64,000 nt of DNA from Pseudomonas zanjanensis (GTDB lineage: Bacteria; Pseudomonadota; Gammaproteobacteria; Pseudomonadales; Pseudomonadaceae). The number at the start of each line of letters is the position of its first letter. Positions within the stretch are counted from its first letter, which is position 1. The translations under genes were made by a program, and so were the position numbers. This document shows, piece after piece, positions 1-8,511 of this stretch. The notes beneath the pieces are model-generated. The model searched no databases, was not told where the DNA came from, and saw only the letters and a program-made list of their open reading frames with translations. Location of the stretch: NCBI RefSeq assembly GCF_014268745.2, contig NZ_JABWRB020000001.1:806001-870000 (forward strand), in the 5' to 3' direction.

Positions 1-3000
1 GGAGGCTGTGGAGGGAGAAAACCGCTGGATGGCCGACCGGTTTGACGGTCTTGATCCACTGGCTCAGGGCGCTCAAGCTGATCGGTTTGAACAGGCAATC
101 ATCCATTCCGGCGTCCAGGCAGCGTTGTTTTTCCTCCGGCTGGGCATTGGCGGTGAACCCCAGGACCGTGCAGGGCGCCCGTCGCTGTTCGGACTCCTCG
201 CGACGAATCGACCGGGCCAGTTCGTAGCCGCTCATGATGGGCATGTTGCAATCGGCAATGACCAGATCGAAATCGCCTTTTTGCCAAACCTCGAGCCCAT
301 GGGCGCCATCGTGGGCGACCTGATAGTGATGGCCGAGGTATTCCAATTGTTGGGACATCAGCAGGCGGTTGGCCGGGTGATCGTCCACGATCAGGACGTT
401 CAAGATGGCCTGTGCCGTTTCGATGACCGGTTCCAGTGGGGCGCTGACCGGCGCCGTTGACAGGACGGTGAGTTGCAGGCGGACCTGGACCTGGGTGCCA
501 ACGCCGGGTTGGCTGCTCATATGGAGGTTGCCGCCCATCATCTGGCACAGGTTGCGACTGATCACCAGCCCCAGTCCCGCGCCTTTGCGGGCCATCCGGC
601 TGCTGTTATCGACCTGGGCAAAAGGCTCGAACAATCGATGCAGATCGGCCGGGCCGATGCCGATGCCGCTGTCGTTGACTTCCAGATGCATGTCCAGGAC
701 ATCGTCCCGCTCGGTTGGGGATAGCCGGACCTTGACCACGACCTGGCCCTGCTCGGTAAATTTAAGGGCATTGCTGATCAGGTTCGACAGCACCTGCTTG
801 AATCGCAAGGGGTCTATCGACACGTCAGGGTTTCCCTCGGCGGCGTCGAACTGCAACGACAACACCAGGTTTTTTTGCCGGGCCACGCCCTCGAAGACCC
901 GTATGACCGATTGCAGCAGGGCCCTGAGATTGACGCGTTCGGGGGCCAGGCTCAGATGGCCGGATTCGATACGGGCGATGTCGAGGATATCGCCGATCAG
1001 CTCGAGCATGCCGGACGCCGACTCGTACGCGACTTCGATGGTCGAGCGGTCCAGGTGGCCCTTGTCGGCGTGTTTCAGGGCCAGCTCGAGCATGCCGATC
1101 ACCGCGTTCATGGGGGTGCGGATTTCATGGCTCATGGTGGCGAGGAACGTGCTTTTGGCGCGGTTCGCGTCATCGGCCCGTTGCTTGGAGGCGCGCAATT
1201 CCTCGAATAACTGCCGTCGTTCACTGATGTCGATCCAGCCGCCAATGATGCCTTGCACTTCGGCGGCGGAGTTTCGGTAGGGGAGGATCCAGTGATAGAT
1301 CGTCAGTTTCCGGTCGCCGATGTGCAGCGGGCGGTCGACGATCAGGGCGCTGCCTTCGGCCATGACGCGTTGGTAGTCCGCCTGGTACTCCTGCGCTTCG
1401 AAGGCGTTGCTCATGGAGCCTGGCATCGAGTCCTTGCCGATGACGTCTTCACGCCGGGCGTTGAACGCTTCCAGGTAACTGTCGTTGCAGCTTTGCAGCA
1501 TACCGTTGCGATCCCTCACGTAGATGGGGTGCGGGGTGCCGTTGAGCAGTGCGTGCATGAATTCCAGTTGATCGTTGAGCGCCAGTTCCGCCCGTTGACG
1601 TTGCCTGATCTGGCGCCGCATGTAGGCGTTCCAGGCCAGGGACAGCAGCAGCAACAGGCCAACCCCCGCGACGACCTGGAAGAACAGGCGATTATAGGTG
1701 CGCCAGGTGTGTTCCGAGGGCGAGACGTAACCGCGCCAGCGGTTGTTGATGACGCCCAGTTCGTCAGGGTCGATGCTGGTCAGGGCCTTGTCGAGGATGG
1801 CGTTCAACTCGCTGGCGTGTCTGGCGGTGGCCAGCGCGAACAGGGCTTGCTGGGTGCCCACCGTGCTGCTGATTTGCAATCTGTCCCGCCACGCATGGGA
1901 GGAGATGAAGTAGTTGGCCATCACCTGCGAGTGCACGCTGCCGTCGACCTGGCCATGGGCGAGCATTTCCACGGCGCGCACGGAGCCGTCCGTTTCGATG
2001 ATCCGGATATTCGGGTACTGGCTGCGTAGCCAGTCAATGACGGGGTTGCCTTTGGCGATCGCCAGGCTGGCTTGGCCGAACTGATCGAGTGTCGTGGGGG
2101 TGTCGGACTGTTTGCGAGTCAGCAGGACGAACGCGCTGTCGATGTAGGGGCGGCTGAATTTCAACTGGCGTTGCCGTTCACTGCTGGGCAACAGTGCGGC
2201 GATCATGTCGGCTTGATCGTTCAGGACGGCAGCGATCATCTCACTGTCGTTCTGGCGGCGCTGGATGTCCAGGCGCAAGCCGGTGCGCAACCGAATCAGT
2301 TCAAGCAGGTCGGCACTGATGCCGCGAAAATCGCCGTCCGGATCGAAGAAGGTGAAGGGGGCGGAGGTTTCGTTCACCACCACCCGGACCACCGGATGCC
2401 TGTCCAGCCAACGTTGCTCGCGGTCGGTCAGTTGTACCCGGTGATCGGTGAGGTACAGGTCGCTGCCCGCACTCCAGCGTTTGGAGATGGCCGCCTGCTC
2501 GGCAATGGGGACCTGGTTCAGTATGGTGTTGATGATTTCCAGCAAGCGGGTATCGCCACGGCGAACGGCGAAACCGAATCCATAGGTTTCATGCTTGCCG
2601 AAGCTGGCCATGCGGATATTGCTCAGGTAGCCCTTGCTGATCATGTAGTGGGTGGACAGGGTATCGCCGAGAAATACATCGGCCTGGCCAAAGGCGACGG
2701 CATTGATGGCGTTCTGGTAGGACGGGTAGGTGGTGATGATCGCCTTGGGGTAGAGTTTTTCGATTTCCCGCAGCGGCAGGTAGTGATAGACCATGCTCAG
2801 CCGCAACCCCTTGAGGTCTTCATTCAGGGATCGGCTTTCATTCGTTCGGGTGACAAGCACGGGTTGATCCACCGCGTATGGCGTCGATAGCACAATGTCT
2901 GGGTCGCGGGCTTCGAAACCGTTGGCGGTGCCAAGCATATCGATGTGCCCGTTCTTGAGAGCCGCCATGGCGGCCTCACGGGAAGCGAAGCGCAGGACGC

Positions 3001-3301
3001 TGATGGGCCGGCCGGTGGCCTTGGCGACAATGTTGGCATAGTCGGCGGTCAGGCCTTCGTAGTCGCGTCCACTGGCGGAGAGATCGAAGGGCGGGTAATC
3101 AGGTGCGGAGGTGCCCAGGACCAGTTCCGGTCGGTCTTTTAGCCAGGCGCGGTGAGCGTCATCGAGTTTGATCTCGGCCTGAGCCGTGGACGACCGACCC
3201 AGCAGCGTGTACTGCCCGGGCGTCTCTGGCGTCGCCGCGAGCGCTCCTGAGTACAACGCTACGCTGATCAGCAAGAGACATTCGGTTATGCGTCTGAGCA
3301 T
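1..3301 (-). CDS. Hybrid sensor histidine kinase, BvgS/EvgS type (3' end outside window)
   Basis: Membrane sensor kinase that would phosphorylate the regulator encoded just upstream at 3310-3936. Reading from ATG 3301: a signal peptide (about residues 1-24), two periplasmic solute-binding (SBP_bac_3-like) domains up to about residue 540, a membrane segment near 550, a PAS-like region, an H-box SHEIRTP with His at 725, an ATPase domain with the GIGIG motif, and a receiver domain starting NVLIVDDH with phospho-acceptor Asp at about 1017. The frame stays open to base 1, so the expected C-terminal Hpt domain lies outside the window. The start codon lies 8 bases after the regulator stop, so the pair is one operon. 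BvgS-type phosphorelays are known to work as His-Asp-His-Asp; the ligand here cannot be read from the sequence. Confidence 0.9.
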   Translation of the reverse strand, partial: MLRRITECLLLISVALYSGALAATPETPGQYTLLGRSSTAQAEIKLDDAHRAWLKDRPELVLGTSAPDYPPFDLSASGRDYEGLTADYANIVAKATGRPISVLRFASREAAMAALKNGHIDMLGTANGFEARDPDIVLSTPYAVDQPVLVTRTNESRSLNEDLKGLRLSMVYHYLPLREIEKLYPKAIITTYPSYQNAINAVAFGQADVFLGDTLSTHYMISKGYLSNIRMASFGKHETYGFGFAVRRGDTRLLEIINTILNQVPIAEQAAISKRWSAGSDLYLTDHRVQLTDREQRWLDRHPVVRVVVNETSAPFTFFDPDGDFRGISADLLELIRLRTGLRLDIQRRQNDSEMIAAVLNDQADMIAALLPSSERQRQLKFSRPYIDSAFVLLTRKQSDTPTTLDQFGQASLAIAKGNPVIDWLRSQYPNIRIIETDGSVRAVEMLAHGQVDGSVHSQVMANYFISSHAWRDRLQISSTVGTQQALFALATARHASELNAILDKALTSIDPDELGVINNRWRGYVSPSEHTWRTYNRLFFQVVAGVGLLLLLSLAWNAYMRRQIRQRQRAELALNDQLEFMHALLNGTPHPIYVRDRNGMLQSCNDSYLEAFNARREDVIGKDSMPGSMSNAFEAQEYQADYQRVMAEGSALIVDRPLHIGDRKLTIYHWILPYRNSAAEVQGIIGGWIDISERRQLFEELRASKQRADDANRAKSTFLATMSHEIRTPMNAVIGMLELALKHADKGHLDRSTIEVAYESASGMLELIGDILDIARIESGHLSLAPERVNLRALLQSVIRVFEGVARQKNLVLSLQFDAAEGNPDVSIDPLRFKQVLSNLISNALKFTEQGQVVVKVRLSPTERDDVLDMHLEVNDSGIGIGPADLHRLFEPFAQVDNSSRMARKGAGLGLVISRNLCQMMGGNLHMSSQPGVGTQVQVRLQLTVLSTAPVSAPLEPVIETAQAILNVLIVDDHPANRLLMSQQLEYLGHHYQVAHDGAHGLEVWQKGDFDLVIADCNMPIMSGYELARSIRREESEQRRAPCTVLGFTANAQPEEKQRCLDAGMDDCLFKPISLSALSQWIKTVKPVGHPAVFSLHSL

Positions 3302-3309
3302 GATGTTTC

Positions 3310-3936
3310 TCACACCAGCGCGTTGCGCTTCGCCATTTCAATCAGCTCGACCAGGGACTTGACCTTGAGTTTCTGCATCAGGCGTTTTTTATAAGTGCTG
3401 ACGGTTTTATTGCTGAGAAACATTCCCTTGGCTATTTCCTTGTTGGTACGGCCCTGGGCAAAAAGTTGCAGAACCATCAGTTCCCGATCGTTGACGCTTT
3501 TGAAAAGGTCCAGCTCTACGCTGCGTGGATCATCCGGGCGTACCGGGTTCAGCGCCTGGCTGGGAAAATAGTTGTAGCCGGACAATACCGCTTTGATCGC
3601 ACTGACGAGTTCGCTGAGGTCTTCCTGCTTACAAACGTAACCAGAGGCACCGGATTGCATGCATCGGATCCCGAAGAGCGTCGGCGATTGTGCCGTGAGC
3701 ACCAACGTCTTGAGCGGCGTGGTCATGGCGTTGAAGCGTGACAGGATTTCCAACCCGTCGAGTTTGGGGATGCTGATGTCCAGGATAACCAGGTCTGGCA
3801 TGCACTCGCGCACCATTTGCATCGCGTCGACGCCGTTGTCAGTTTCTCCTACGACCTTATAACCCTCATGTTCCAGGAGCATGCGAACGGCGAGGCGAAT
3901 GACCGGATGATCGTCGACAATGAAAACGGAGTTCAT
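3310..3936 (-). CDS. NarL/BvgA-type response regulator
   Basis: DNA-binding response regulator of 208 residues. The receiver domain has the acidic pair in FIVDDHP and phospho-acceptor Asp53 (ILDIS), and the C-terminal LuxR-type helix-turn-helix contains TNKEIAKGM followed by KTVSTYKKR. An in-frame start exists further upstream (4014), but ATG 3936 begins exactly where BvgA/EvgA-family proteins begin. It is the first gene of an operon with the hybrid kinase. The partnership is inferred from adjacency and from the known BvgA-BvgS and EvgA-EvgS pairs; target genes are unknown. Confidence 0.92.
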   Translation of the reverse strand: MNSVFIVDDHPVIRLAVRMLLEHEGYKVVGETDNGVDAMQMVRECMPDLVILDISIPKLDGLEILSRFNAMTTPLKTLVLTAQSPTLFGIRCMQSGASGYVCKQEDLSELVSAIKAVLSGYNYFPSQALNPVRPDDPRSVELDLFKSVNDRELMVLQLFAQGRTNKEIAKGMFLSNKTVSTYKKRLMQKLKVKSLVELIEMAKRNALV

Positions 3937-4263
3937 GAATAAATACCCTGCGAACTTGAATAAAGCGCGCACCTTAGCCCACTTACAGCCAGGGCCGTAC
4001 GAAGAGACAGGCATGCAACTTCAATTTCAGAAGTTTCCTACAAAAAAAGAGGCAAGATATTACGACGTAAACGGTTTTTTAGTAGGTGGATGACAATAAA
4101 GAGGGGGAGTTGTTGGCAACGAGTGAAGGAATATTTCTTTGATTGTGTTTTTTGCGCAAACAAAGGAAGCGTTTAAATCAAGGTTCGTGTAAGCCAAACA
4201 TTTATTTATCTAGTTCAAACTTCCTGTGGCGCAGCGCTACAAAATTCACATTCACCGCCGTTC

Positions 4264-4355
4264 CCTGTGGGAGCGAGCTTGCTCGCGATGACGGTGGCAC
4301 ATCCTGCATCGATGAGCACAGATCTACCGCCATCGCGAGCAAGCTCGCACACAGG
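4264..4355. repeat. REPIN (inverted pair of REP palindromes), GAGC-type
   Basis: Arms at 4264-4290 and 4331-4355 are inverted copies built on the core GGGAGCGAGCTTGCTCGCGA. It lies in the 458-base gap between the two-component operon and the dGTPase gene. The rest of that gap, especially 4020-4210, is clearly AT-richer than the flanks and holds no gene I can support. REP pairs of this type are short non-autonomous repeats moved by RAYT transposases; no RAYT gene is in this window. Confidence 0.85.
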
Positions 4356-4394
4356 TTTTGTGCCAGGTGCCGCACACCGTCGACTCCCCGCCTT

Positions 4395-5723
4395 TTATTG
4401 ACGCGTACGGCCCGTCATCTCCTGGGCCATCTCGCTGGCGTAGCTGTCAGTCATGCCGGCGATGAAATCGATCATGCGCAAGAACGCACCATGCAAAGGG
4501 CCGTTGGGATCCGGCGCATTGTTCCCCAGCAGGTCGAGGATGCGGCGATTCTTGAACGAAGGCGTGCGCCCGCCGTGCTGTTCGAGGGCGGCGCCGCAAA
4601 AGCCGTTGAGCAGGATTTCCAACGTGGTGTAGGCACCGATTTCATGCAGGGTCTTGCGCTTGTCCTGGAAAATTTTCCGCCGTGCCATGTCCTTGGCATT
4701 CAACACGCAACGTTTTGCCGGGCCGTGCATATGTTCCACCAGGTCCCCTGGCAGCGTGCCGGCCAGCAACGCTTCCTGCTGCTCGACAAACGCCCGGGCG
4801 GCGGCGTTGGTCAAGTGTTCGATGGCCTTGCCCCGCAGGATCGCCAGCTTGCGCCGCCGAGAGTCCTGCGGCCCGAGCTGCCGGTAGGTGTCCGGAAGAT
4901 CGTCGCCTACCAGGTCCAGGAGCAGCGATTCCACCTGGGGGTATTCCAGAAGATCCATCTCCACGCCGTCTTCCAGGTCGATCAGCGCGTAGCAGATGTC
5001 ATCGGCGGCCTCCATCAGATACACCAAGGGATGCCGTGCCCAGCGTTGATCCTCGATCTGTGGCAAACCGAGCTTGTGGGCAATCTGTTCCAACAGTGGC
5101 AGTTCGCTCTGGTAGCAACCGAACTTATGCTTCTTGTAGCCCAGGGAGTCGGCGTGACGGGCGGTCCAGGGGTATTTCAGGTAGGTGCCGAGGGTGGCAT
5201 AGGTCAGCCGGGTTCCGCCGTCGAACTGATGGTATTCAAGCTGGGTAAGGACGCGGAAGCCCTGGGCGTTGCCTTCGAAGTTGAGAAAGTCGTTGCGCTC
5301 GGCTTCGCTCATGGCATCGAGCCAGCCACGCCCGGCGGCCTGCTGGAACCAATAGCGAATGGCGTCCTCGCCGGAATGACCGAACGGCGGGTTGCCAATG
5401 TCGTGGGCCAGGCAAGCCGATTGCACCACCATGCCCAGGTCGCTGGGCTCGCACCAGTCGGGCAGGGCGTTGCGGATGGTTTCGCCCACACGCATGCCCA
5501 GGGAGCGCCCGACGCAACTGACTTCCAGGGAATGGGTCAGGCGCGTATGGATGTGATCGTTGCTGGATACCGGATGCACTTGCGTCTTGCGCCCGAGGCG
5601 GCGGAAGGCACCGGAAAAGATGATGCGGTCGTGGTCCTTGTGGAAGGGACTACGGCCCAGCTCTTGTGGGCTGTGCAGCGGTTTTCCGAGACGTTCGCGA
5701 GTCAGCAGGGTATGCCAATCCAA
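4395..5723 (-). CDS. dgt: dGTP triphosphohydrolase-like HD-domain protein
   Basis: Soluble HD-superfamily phosphohydrolase of the Dgt group, expected to split dNTPs (typically dGTP) into deoxynucleoside and triphosphate. Metal-binding HD elements are visible: RLTHSLEVS near the N-terminus, then [17 protein letters not shown], and later [12 protein letters not shown]. At 442 residues it is in the normal range for the group II dGTPase-like proteins. The frame is open further upstream (to 5795), but that extension is a low-complexity RPHRPHR stretch. TTG 5723 has a GGAG ribosome site at 5733-5736 and gives an N-terminus [15 protein letters not shown], as in relatives. It is a single-gene unit flanked by REP pairs. 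Confidence 0.85.
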   Translation of the reverse strand: MDWHTLLTRERLGKPLHSPQELGRSPFHKDHDRIIFSGAFRRLGRKTQVHPVSSNDHIHTRLTHSLEVSCVGRSLGMRVGETIRNALPDWCEPSDLGMVVQSACLAHDIGNPPFGHSGEDAIRYWFQQAAGRGWLDAMSEAERNDFLNFEGNAQGFRVLTQLEYHQFDGGTRLTYATLGTYLKYPWTARHADSLGYKKHKFGCYQSELPLLEQIAHKLGLPQIEDQRWARHPLVYLMEAADDICYALIDLEDGVEMDLLEYPQVESLLLDLVGDDLPDTYRQLGPQDSRRRKLAILRGKAIEHLTNAAARAFVEQQEALLAGTLPGDLVEHMHGPAKRCVLNAKDMARRKIFQDKRKTLHEIGAYTTLEILLNGFCGAALEQHGGRTPSFKNRRILDLLGNNAPDPNGPLHGAFLRMIDFIAGMTDSYASEMAQEMTGRTRQ

Positions 5724-5831
5724 GGCCGGTTGCTCCGTTCGATGAGGTCGATGAGGTCGATGCCCTAGCTTCCCGGTTCGTGGGGCGGCCTGCAAGGCCT
5801 ATAGGCCTGCGCAGGCTGGATACATATCCTT

Positions 5832-5923
5832 TGTGGCGAGGGAGCTTGCTCCCGCTGGACTGCGAAGCAGGCCAAATTTTGTGAGTGCTTCGCACTCAAG
5901 CGGGAGCAAGCTCCCTAGCCACA
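5832..5923. repeat. REPIN, GAGGGAGC-type
   Basis: Inverted arms at 5832-5859 and 5899-5923 built on GGCGAGGGAGCTTGCTCCCG. It fills most of the gap upstream of the dGTPase gene. This is the second REP family of the window, different from the GGGAGCGGGCTTGCTCGCGA family. Confidence 0.85.
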
Positions 5924-5935
5924 GGGTGTAGGTTT

Positions 5936-6271
5936 TCAGGGTTTGCGCAGGGTCTTGGCCAGCTTGATCAGCGGCAGCAATGTGGTTGCCAGGCGGATCA
6001 AGCCTGTTACACCACCGCCACCACCACGGCGGGTCCGTTTGCCAGTGAGAAAGCCCAGCAGGGACACCGCCGCCACGCCCCACAGTGGCGCATGCTTGAT
6101 GCCGAAGCCTTCGTGCCAGCTTTGCGTCAAGCCGCGCACTCGATGCAAAGGCTGCAACAACTGGCGCGTCTCTTGCCGGATTTCCTGGCGATGCATTTCC
6201 ATGCGCAGGCGCACCAGTGCCTTGCGCATTTCCTGTCGTGTCCGGGCTTGGGGGATATCAGGCAGGCTCAT
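5936..6271 (-). CDS. Conserved hypothetical protein, YqjK-like position
   Basis: Protein of 111 residues with a basic, charged N-terminal half (repeated RQE/MHR helices), one hydrophobic segment at about 64-75 (LWGVAAVSLLGFLTG), a Gly-rich linker RRGGGGG and a second hydrophobic C-terminal stretch. No enzyme motif is visible. Its start overlaps the stop of the YqjE-like gene by 4 bases (ATGA), so it is translationally coupled as the last gene of a three-gene operon. By position it matches the third gene of YqjD-YqjE-YqjK clusters in enterics; sequence similarity to YqjK could not be checked. Confidence 0.7.
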   Translation of the reverse strand: MSLPDIPQARTRQEMRKALVRLRMEMHRQEIRQETRQLLQPLHRVRGLTQSWHEGFGIKHAPLWGVAAVSLLGFLTGKRTRRGGGGGVTGLIRLATTLLPLIKLAKTLRKP

Positions 6272-6657
6272 GGCAGCAGGCGCTCCCGGTCATTGGCCAG
6301 TTCTTCGAGGGTGGCATTGAAAGGGGAGGACTCGTCATAGATCGCCGCCTTGAGCCGCAGACCGCAAAACAGGGCCGCCAGCAGGTAAAACAGACACAGG
6401 CCGATAATGCCCGACAGACGATAGGTGTCCCACACCAGGATCAGCACCAGCGCCGAAAGCCCGACCAACAGCAGCAAGCCGAATACCAGCGCAAGGCCGG
6501 CGAACAGCAGGAGGCTGACGGTGCGTGCCTTCTGTTCCTGCAGTTCCATGCCGAACAATTCGACGTGACTGTGCAGCAAGCCTAGAAACGCCGCGCCCAG
6601 GCGGCGCGCTGTAGGTTGTGTGCCCGCTTCGGACGAGCCGGATTCGTCGATACCCAT
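6268..6657 (-). CDS. Phage-holin-like membrane protein, YqjE family
   Basis: Inner-membrane protein of 129 residues. A short cytoplasmic segment with an amphipathic helix (LGLLHSHVELFGMELQEQK) precedes two long hydrophobic segments at about residues 48-75 and 80-105, the layout of the YqjE/holin-X family. ATG 6657 overlaps the stop region of the DUF883 gene upstream, so translation is likely coupled. An open extension to 7053 in the same frame only mirrors the DUF883 gene. In enterics the YqjD/ElaB and YqjE proteins are stress-induced membrane partners; the function here is inferred from that. Confidence 0.8.
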   Translation of the reverse strand: MGIDESGSSEAGTQPTARRLGAAFLGLLHSHVELFGMELQEQKARTVSLLLFAGLALVFGLLLLVGLSALVLILVWDTYRLSGIIGLCLFYLLAALFCGLRLKAAIYDESSPFNATLEELANDRERLLP

Positions 6658-6659
6658 GA

Positions 6660-6974
6660 TCAGCGCCGTGTTGCCAACAGACCAATCAGAAAACCAACGC
6701 CCGCGGCGATGCCCACCGATTGCCAAGGGTTGGCCTGCACGTACTCCTCGGTGGCGACTACCGCAGCCTGGCCGCGTTCGCGCATGGAATCTTCGGTCAG
6801 CTTGAGTGTTTCGCGGGCGCGCAGGAGGGTTTCGTGGATCTGGCTGCGTAGTGCATCGGCTTGATCGCCTGCCAGCGTCGCGGTGTGATCGAGCAAGCGC
6901 TCCGTGTCGCTGACCAGCGTCTGGAAATCTTCCATCAGAATTTCTTGAGCAGTCTTTGCCTGGGTTCTGGCCAT
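6660..6974 (-). CDS. DUF883 (ElaB/YqjD) membrane-anchored protein
   Basis: Protein of 104 residues. A long amphipathic, coiled-coil-like helix (about residues 8-75) is followed by the family signature ATEEYVQANPWQSVGIAAGV and a glycine-rich C-terminal tail anchor ending LLATRR. E. coli YqjD and ElaB are RpoS-induced, C-tail-anchored, ribosome-associated proteins; the same role is only inferred here. First gene of the operon with the YqjE-like and hypothetical genes downstream. Confidence 0.88.
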   Translation of the reverse strand: MARTQAKTAQEILMEDFQTLVSDTERLLDHTATLAGDQADALRSQIHETLLRARETLKLTEDSMRERGQAAVVATEEYVQANPWQSVGIAAGVGFLIGLLATRR

Positions 6975-7045
6975 CGGTGAATCTCCGTAAGTGACGTCTG
7001 AAGCGTTCGAGTATGAGCCTTGCCGGAAGGTTCAGTGCAAGTGGC

Positions 7046-7061
7046 TGGTACAACTTTTGCT
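7046..7061 (+). promoter_or_regulatory. Candidate sigma-54 promoter for amt
   Basis: TGGTACAACTTTTGCT fits the -24/-12 consensus TGGCAC-N5-TTGCW with one mismatch and exact GG-N10-GC spacing. It lies about 240 bases before the amt start, inside the 328-base gap 6975-7302. The gap also contains an AT-rich stretch, a short hairpin near 7152-7168 and several TTGGTGC/GCACCAA copies, but no gene. Nitrogen-regulated amt genes are commonly RpoN-dependent, which makes the match plausible. Confidence 0.5.
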
Positions 7062-7302
7062 CAGGCTTGCGCCATGTACTGGTGCGTTAGCCCGTGCCAG
7101 TGCGCTGAAGCTGGGCGCAAGCCCGTAAAACCTTAACCCAAATAATTAAAACCCGCGAAGCGGGGCTTCGTTTGCCCGTTATGGCGCACCAAAGCGGTTC
7201 ATCGACCTGCACTCGGTCGTTGGTCCGTTTCAACTTGGTGCGTTTGTGAGGTGAGCGAACCGGCTTGGTGCTTTTTTCAACTTTTTCAGGTCTGCCAACA
7301 CC

Positions 7303-8511
7303 ATGGAAAATATGCAAAGTGCCGTGGACAGTCTGGTCCACAGCTCCAACACGCTGTTCATCCTGCTCGGCGCGGTCATGGTCCTGGCCATGCATGCCGG
7401 CTTCGCGTTCCTGGAGGTGGGAACGGTCCGGCAAAAGAACCAGGTCAATGCGTTGTCGAAAATCCTCAGCGATTTTGCGGTCTCGACCCTGGCCTATTTC
7501 TTTGTCGGCTATTGGATTTCCTACGGCGTGACCTTCCTGCAACCGGCAGCGGTGCTCAGTGCCGATCATGGCTACAGCCTGGTGAAGTTCTTCTTCCTGC
7601 TGACCTTTGCTGCGGCGATCCCGGCCATCATTTCCGGCGGTATTGCCGAGCGCGCGCGGTTCGCCCCGCAGTTGTGCGCCACGGTGCTGATCGTGGCGTT
7701 TGTCTATCCGTTTTTCGAAGGTTTGGTCTGGAACGGCAATTTCGGCCTGCAGGCGTGGCTGCAAGCCCGGTTCGGCGCCAGTTTCCATGACTTCGCCGGT
7801 TCCGTGGTGGTGCATGCCATGGGTGGCTGGTTGGCGCTGGCCGCCGTGCTCTTGCTCGGCCCGCGTAATGGCCGCTACCGGGACGGTCGCCTGGTGGCGT
7901 TCGCGCCTTCGAGCATTCCATTCCTGGCCCTGGGCTCGTGGATCCTGATTGTCGGCTGGTTCGGCTTCAACGTGATGAGTGCCCAGACCTTGCCAGGGGT
8001 AAGCGGGCTGGTCGCGATCAATTCGTTGATGGCGATGGTGGGCGGTACCGTGGCGGCATTGATTGTCGGGCGCAATGACCCAGGTTTCCTGCACAACGGC
8101 CCGCTGGCCGGGCTCGTGGCCGTCTGCGCCGGTTCCGACCTGATGCACCCGGTGGGTGCGCTGGCCACCGGTGCCATTGCCGGTACCCTGTTTGTCTGGT
8201 GCTTCACGGCAGCCCAGGGCAAATGGAAGATCGACGATGTGCTCGGCGTCTGGCCGCTGCATGGGCTGTGCGGGGTTTGGGGCGGCATTGCCTGTGGCGT
8301 CTTTGGCCAGAGTGCCTTGGGCGGCCTGGGTGGGGTCAGCCTGATCAGCCAGTTGATCGGCACGGCGCTGGGCGTTGTCATCGCCCTGGCCGGTGGGTTC
8401 GCGGTTTATGGCGCCATCAAGGTTGTGCTGGGGCTGCGCCTGACCCAGGAAGAAGAGTATTACGGCGCCGACCTGTCGATTCACAAGATTGGCGCCGTCA
8501 GCCAGGACTAA
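7303..8511 (+). CDS. amt: Ammonium transporter
   Basis: Polytopic inner-membrane ammonium channel of 402 residues, Amt/MEP/Rh family. The N-terminus runs directly into the first membrane helix (LFILLGAVMVLAMHAGFAFLE) without a long signal peptide. The twin-histidine pore elements are visible as VVHAMGGW and PLHGLCGVWGG, and about eleven hydrophobic segments follow in register. No PII gene (glnK) is next to it, unlike the usual glnK-amtB pair. A sigma-54-like promoter lies upstream. The gene overlaps the convergent antiporter gene by 4 bases. Confidence 0.93.
   Translation: MENMQSAVDSLVHSSNTLFILLGAVMVLAMHAGFAFLEVGTVRQKNQVNALSKILSDFAVSTLAYFFVGYWISYGVTFLQPAAVLSADHGYSLVKFFFLLTFAAAIPAIISGGIAERARFAPQLCATVLIVAFVYPFFEGLVWNGNFGLQAWLQARFGASFHDFAGSVVVHAMGGWLALAAVLLLGPRNGRYRDGRLVAFAPSSIPFLALGSWILIVGWFGFNVMSAQTLPGVSGLVAINSLMAMVGGTVAALIVGRNDPGFLHNGPLAGLVAVCAGSDLMHPVGALATGAIAGTLFVWCFTAAQGKWKIDDVLGVWPLHGLCGVWGGIACGVFGQSALGGLGGVSLISQLIGTALGVVIALAGGFAVYGAIKVVLGLRLTQEEEYYGADLSIHKIGAVSQD

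Noticed and set aside
4143..5768. Long plus-strand open frame (541 codons)
   Set aside because: It is antisense to the clearly coding dGTPase-like gene and has no recognisable protein motif; GC-rich codons keep the opposite frame open.
7071..7087. NtrC enhancer site near GCGCCATGTACTGGTGC
   Set aside because: Half-site spacing is 7 rather than 5 bases and it lies downstream of the candidate sigma-54 promoter.
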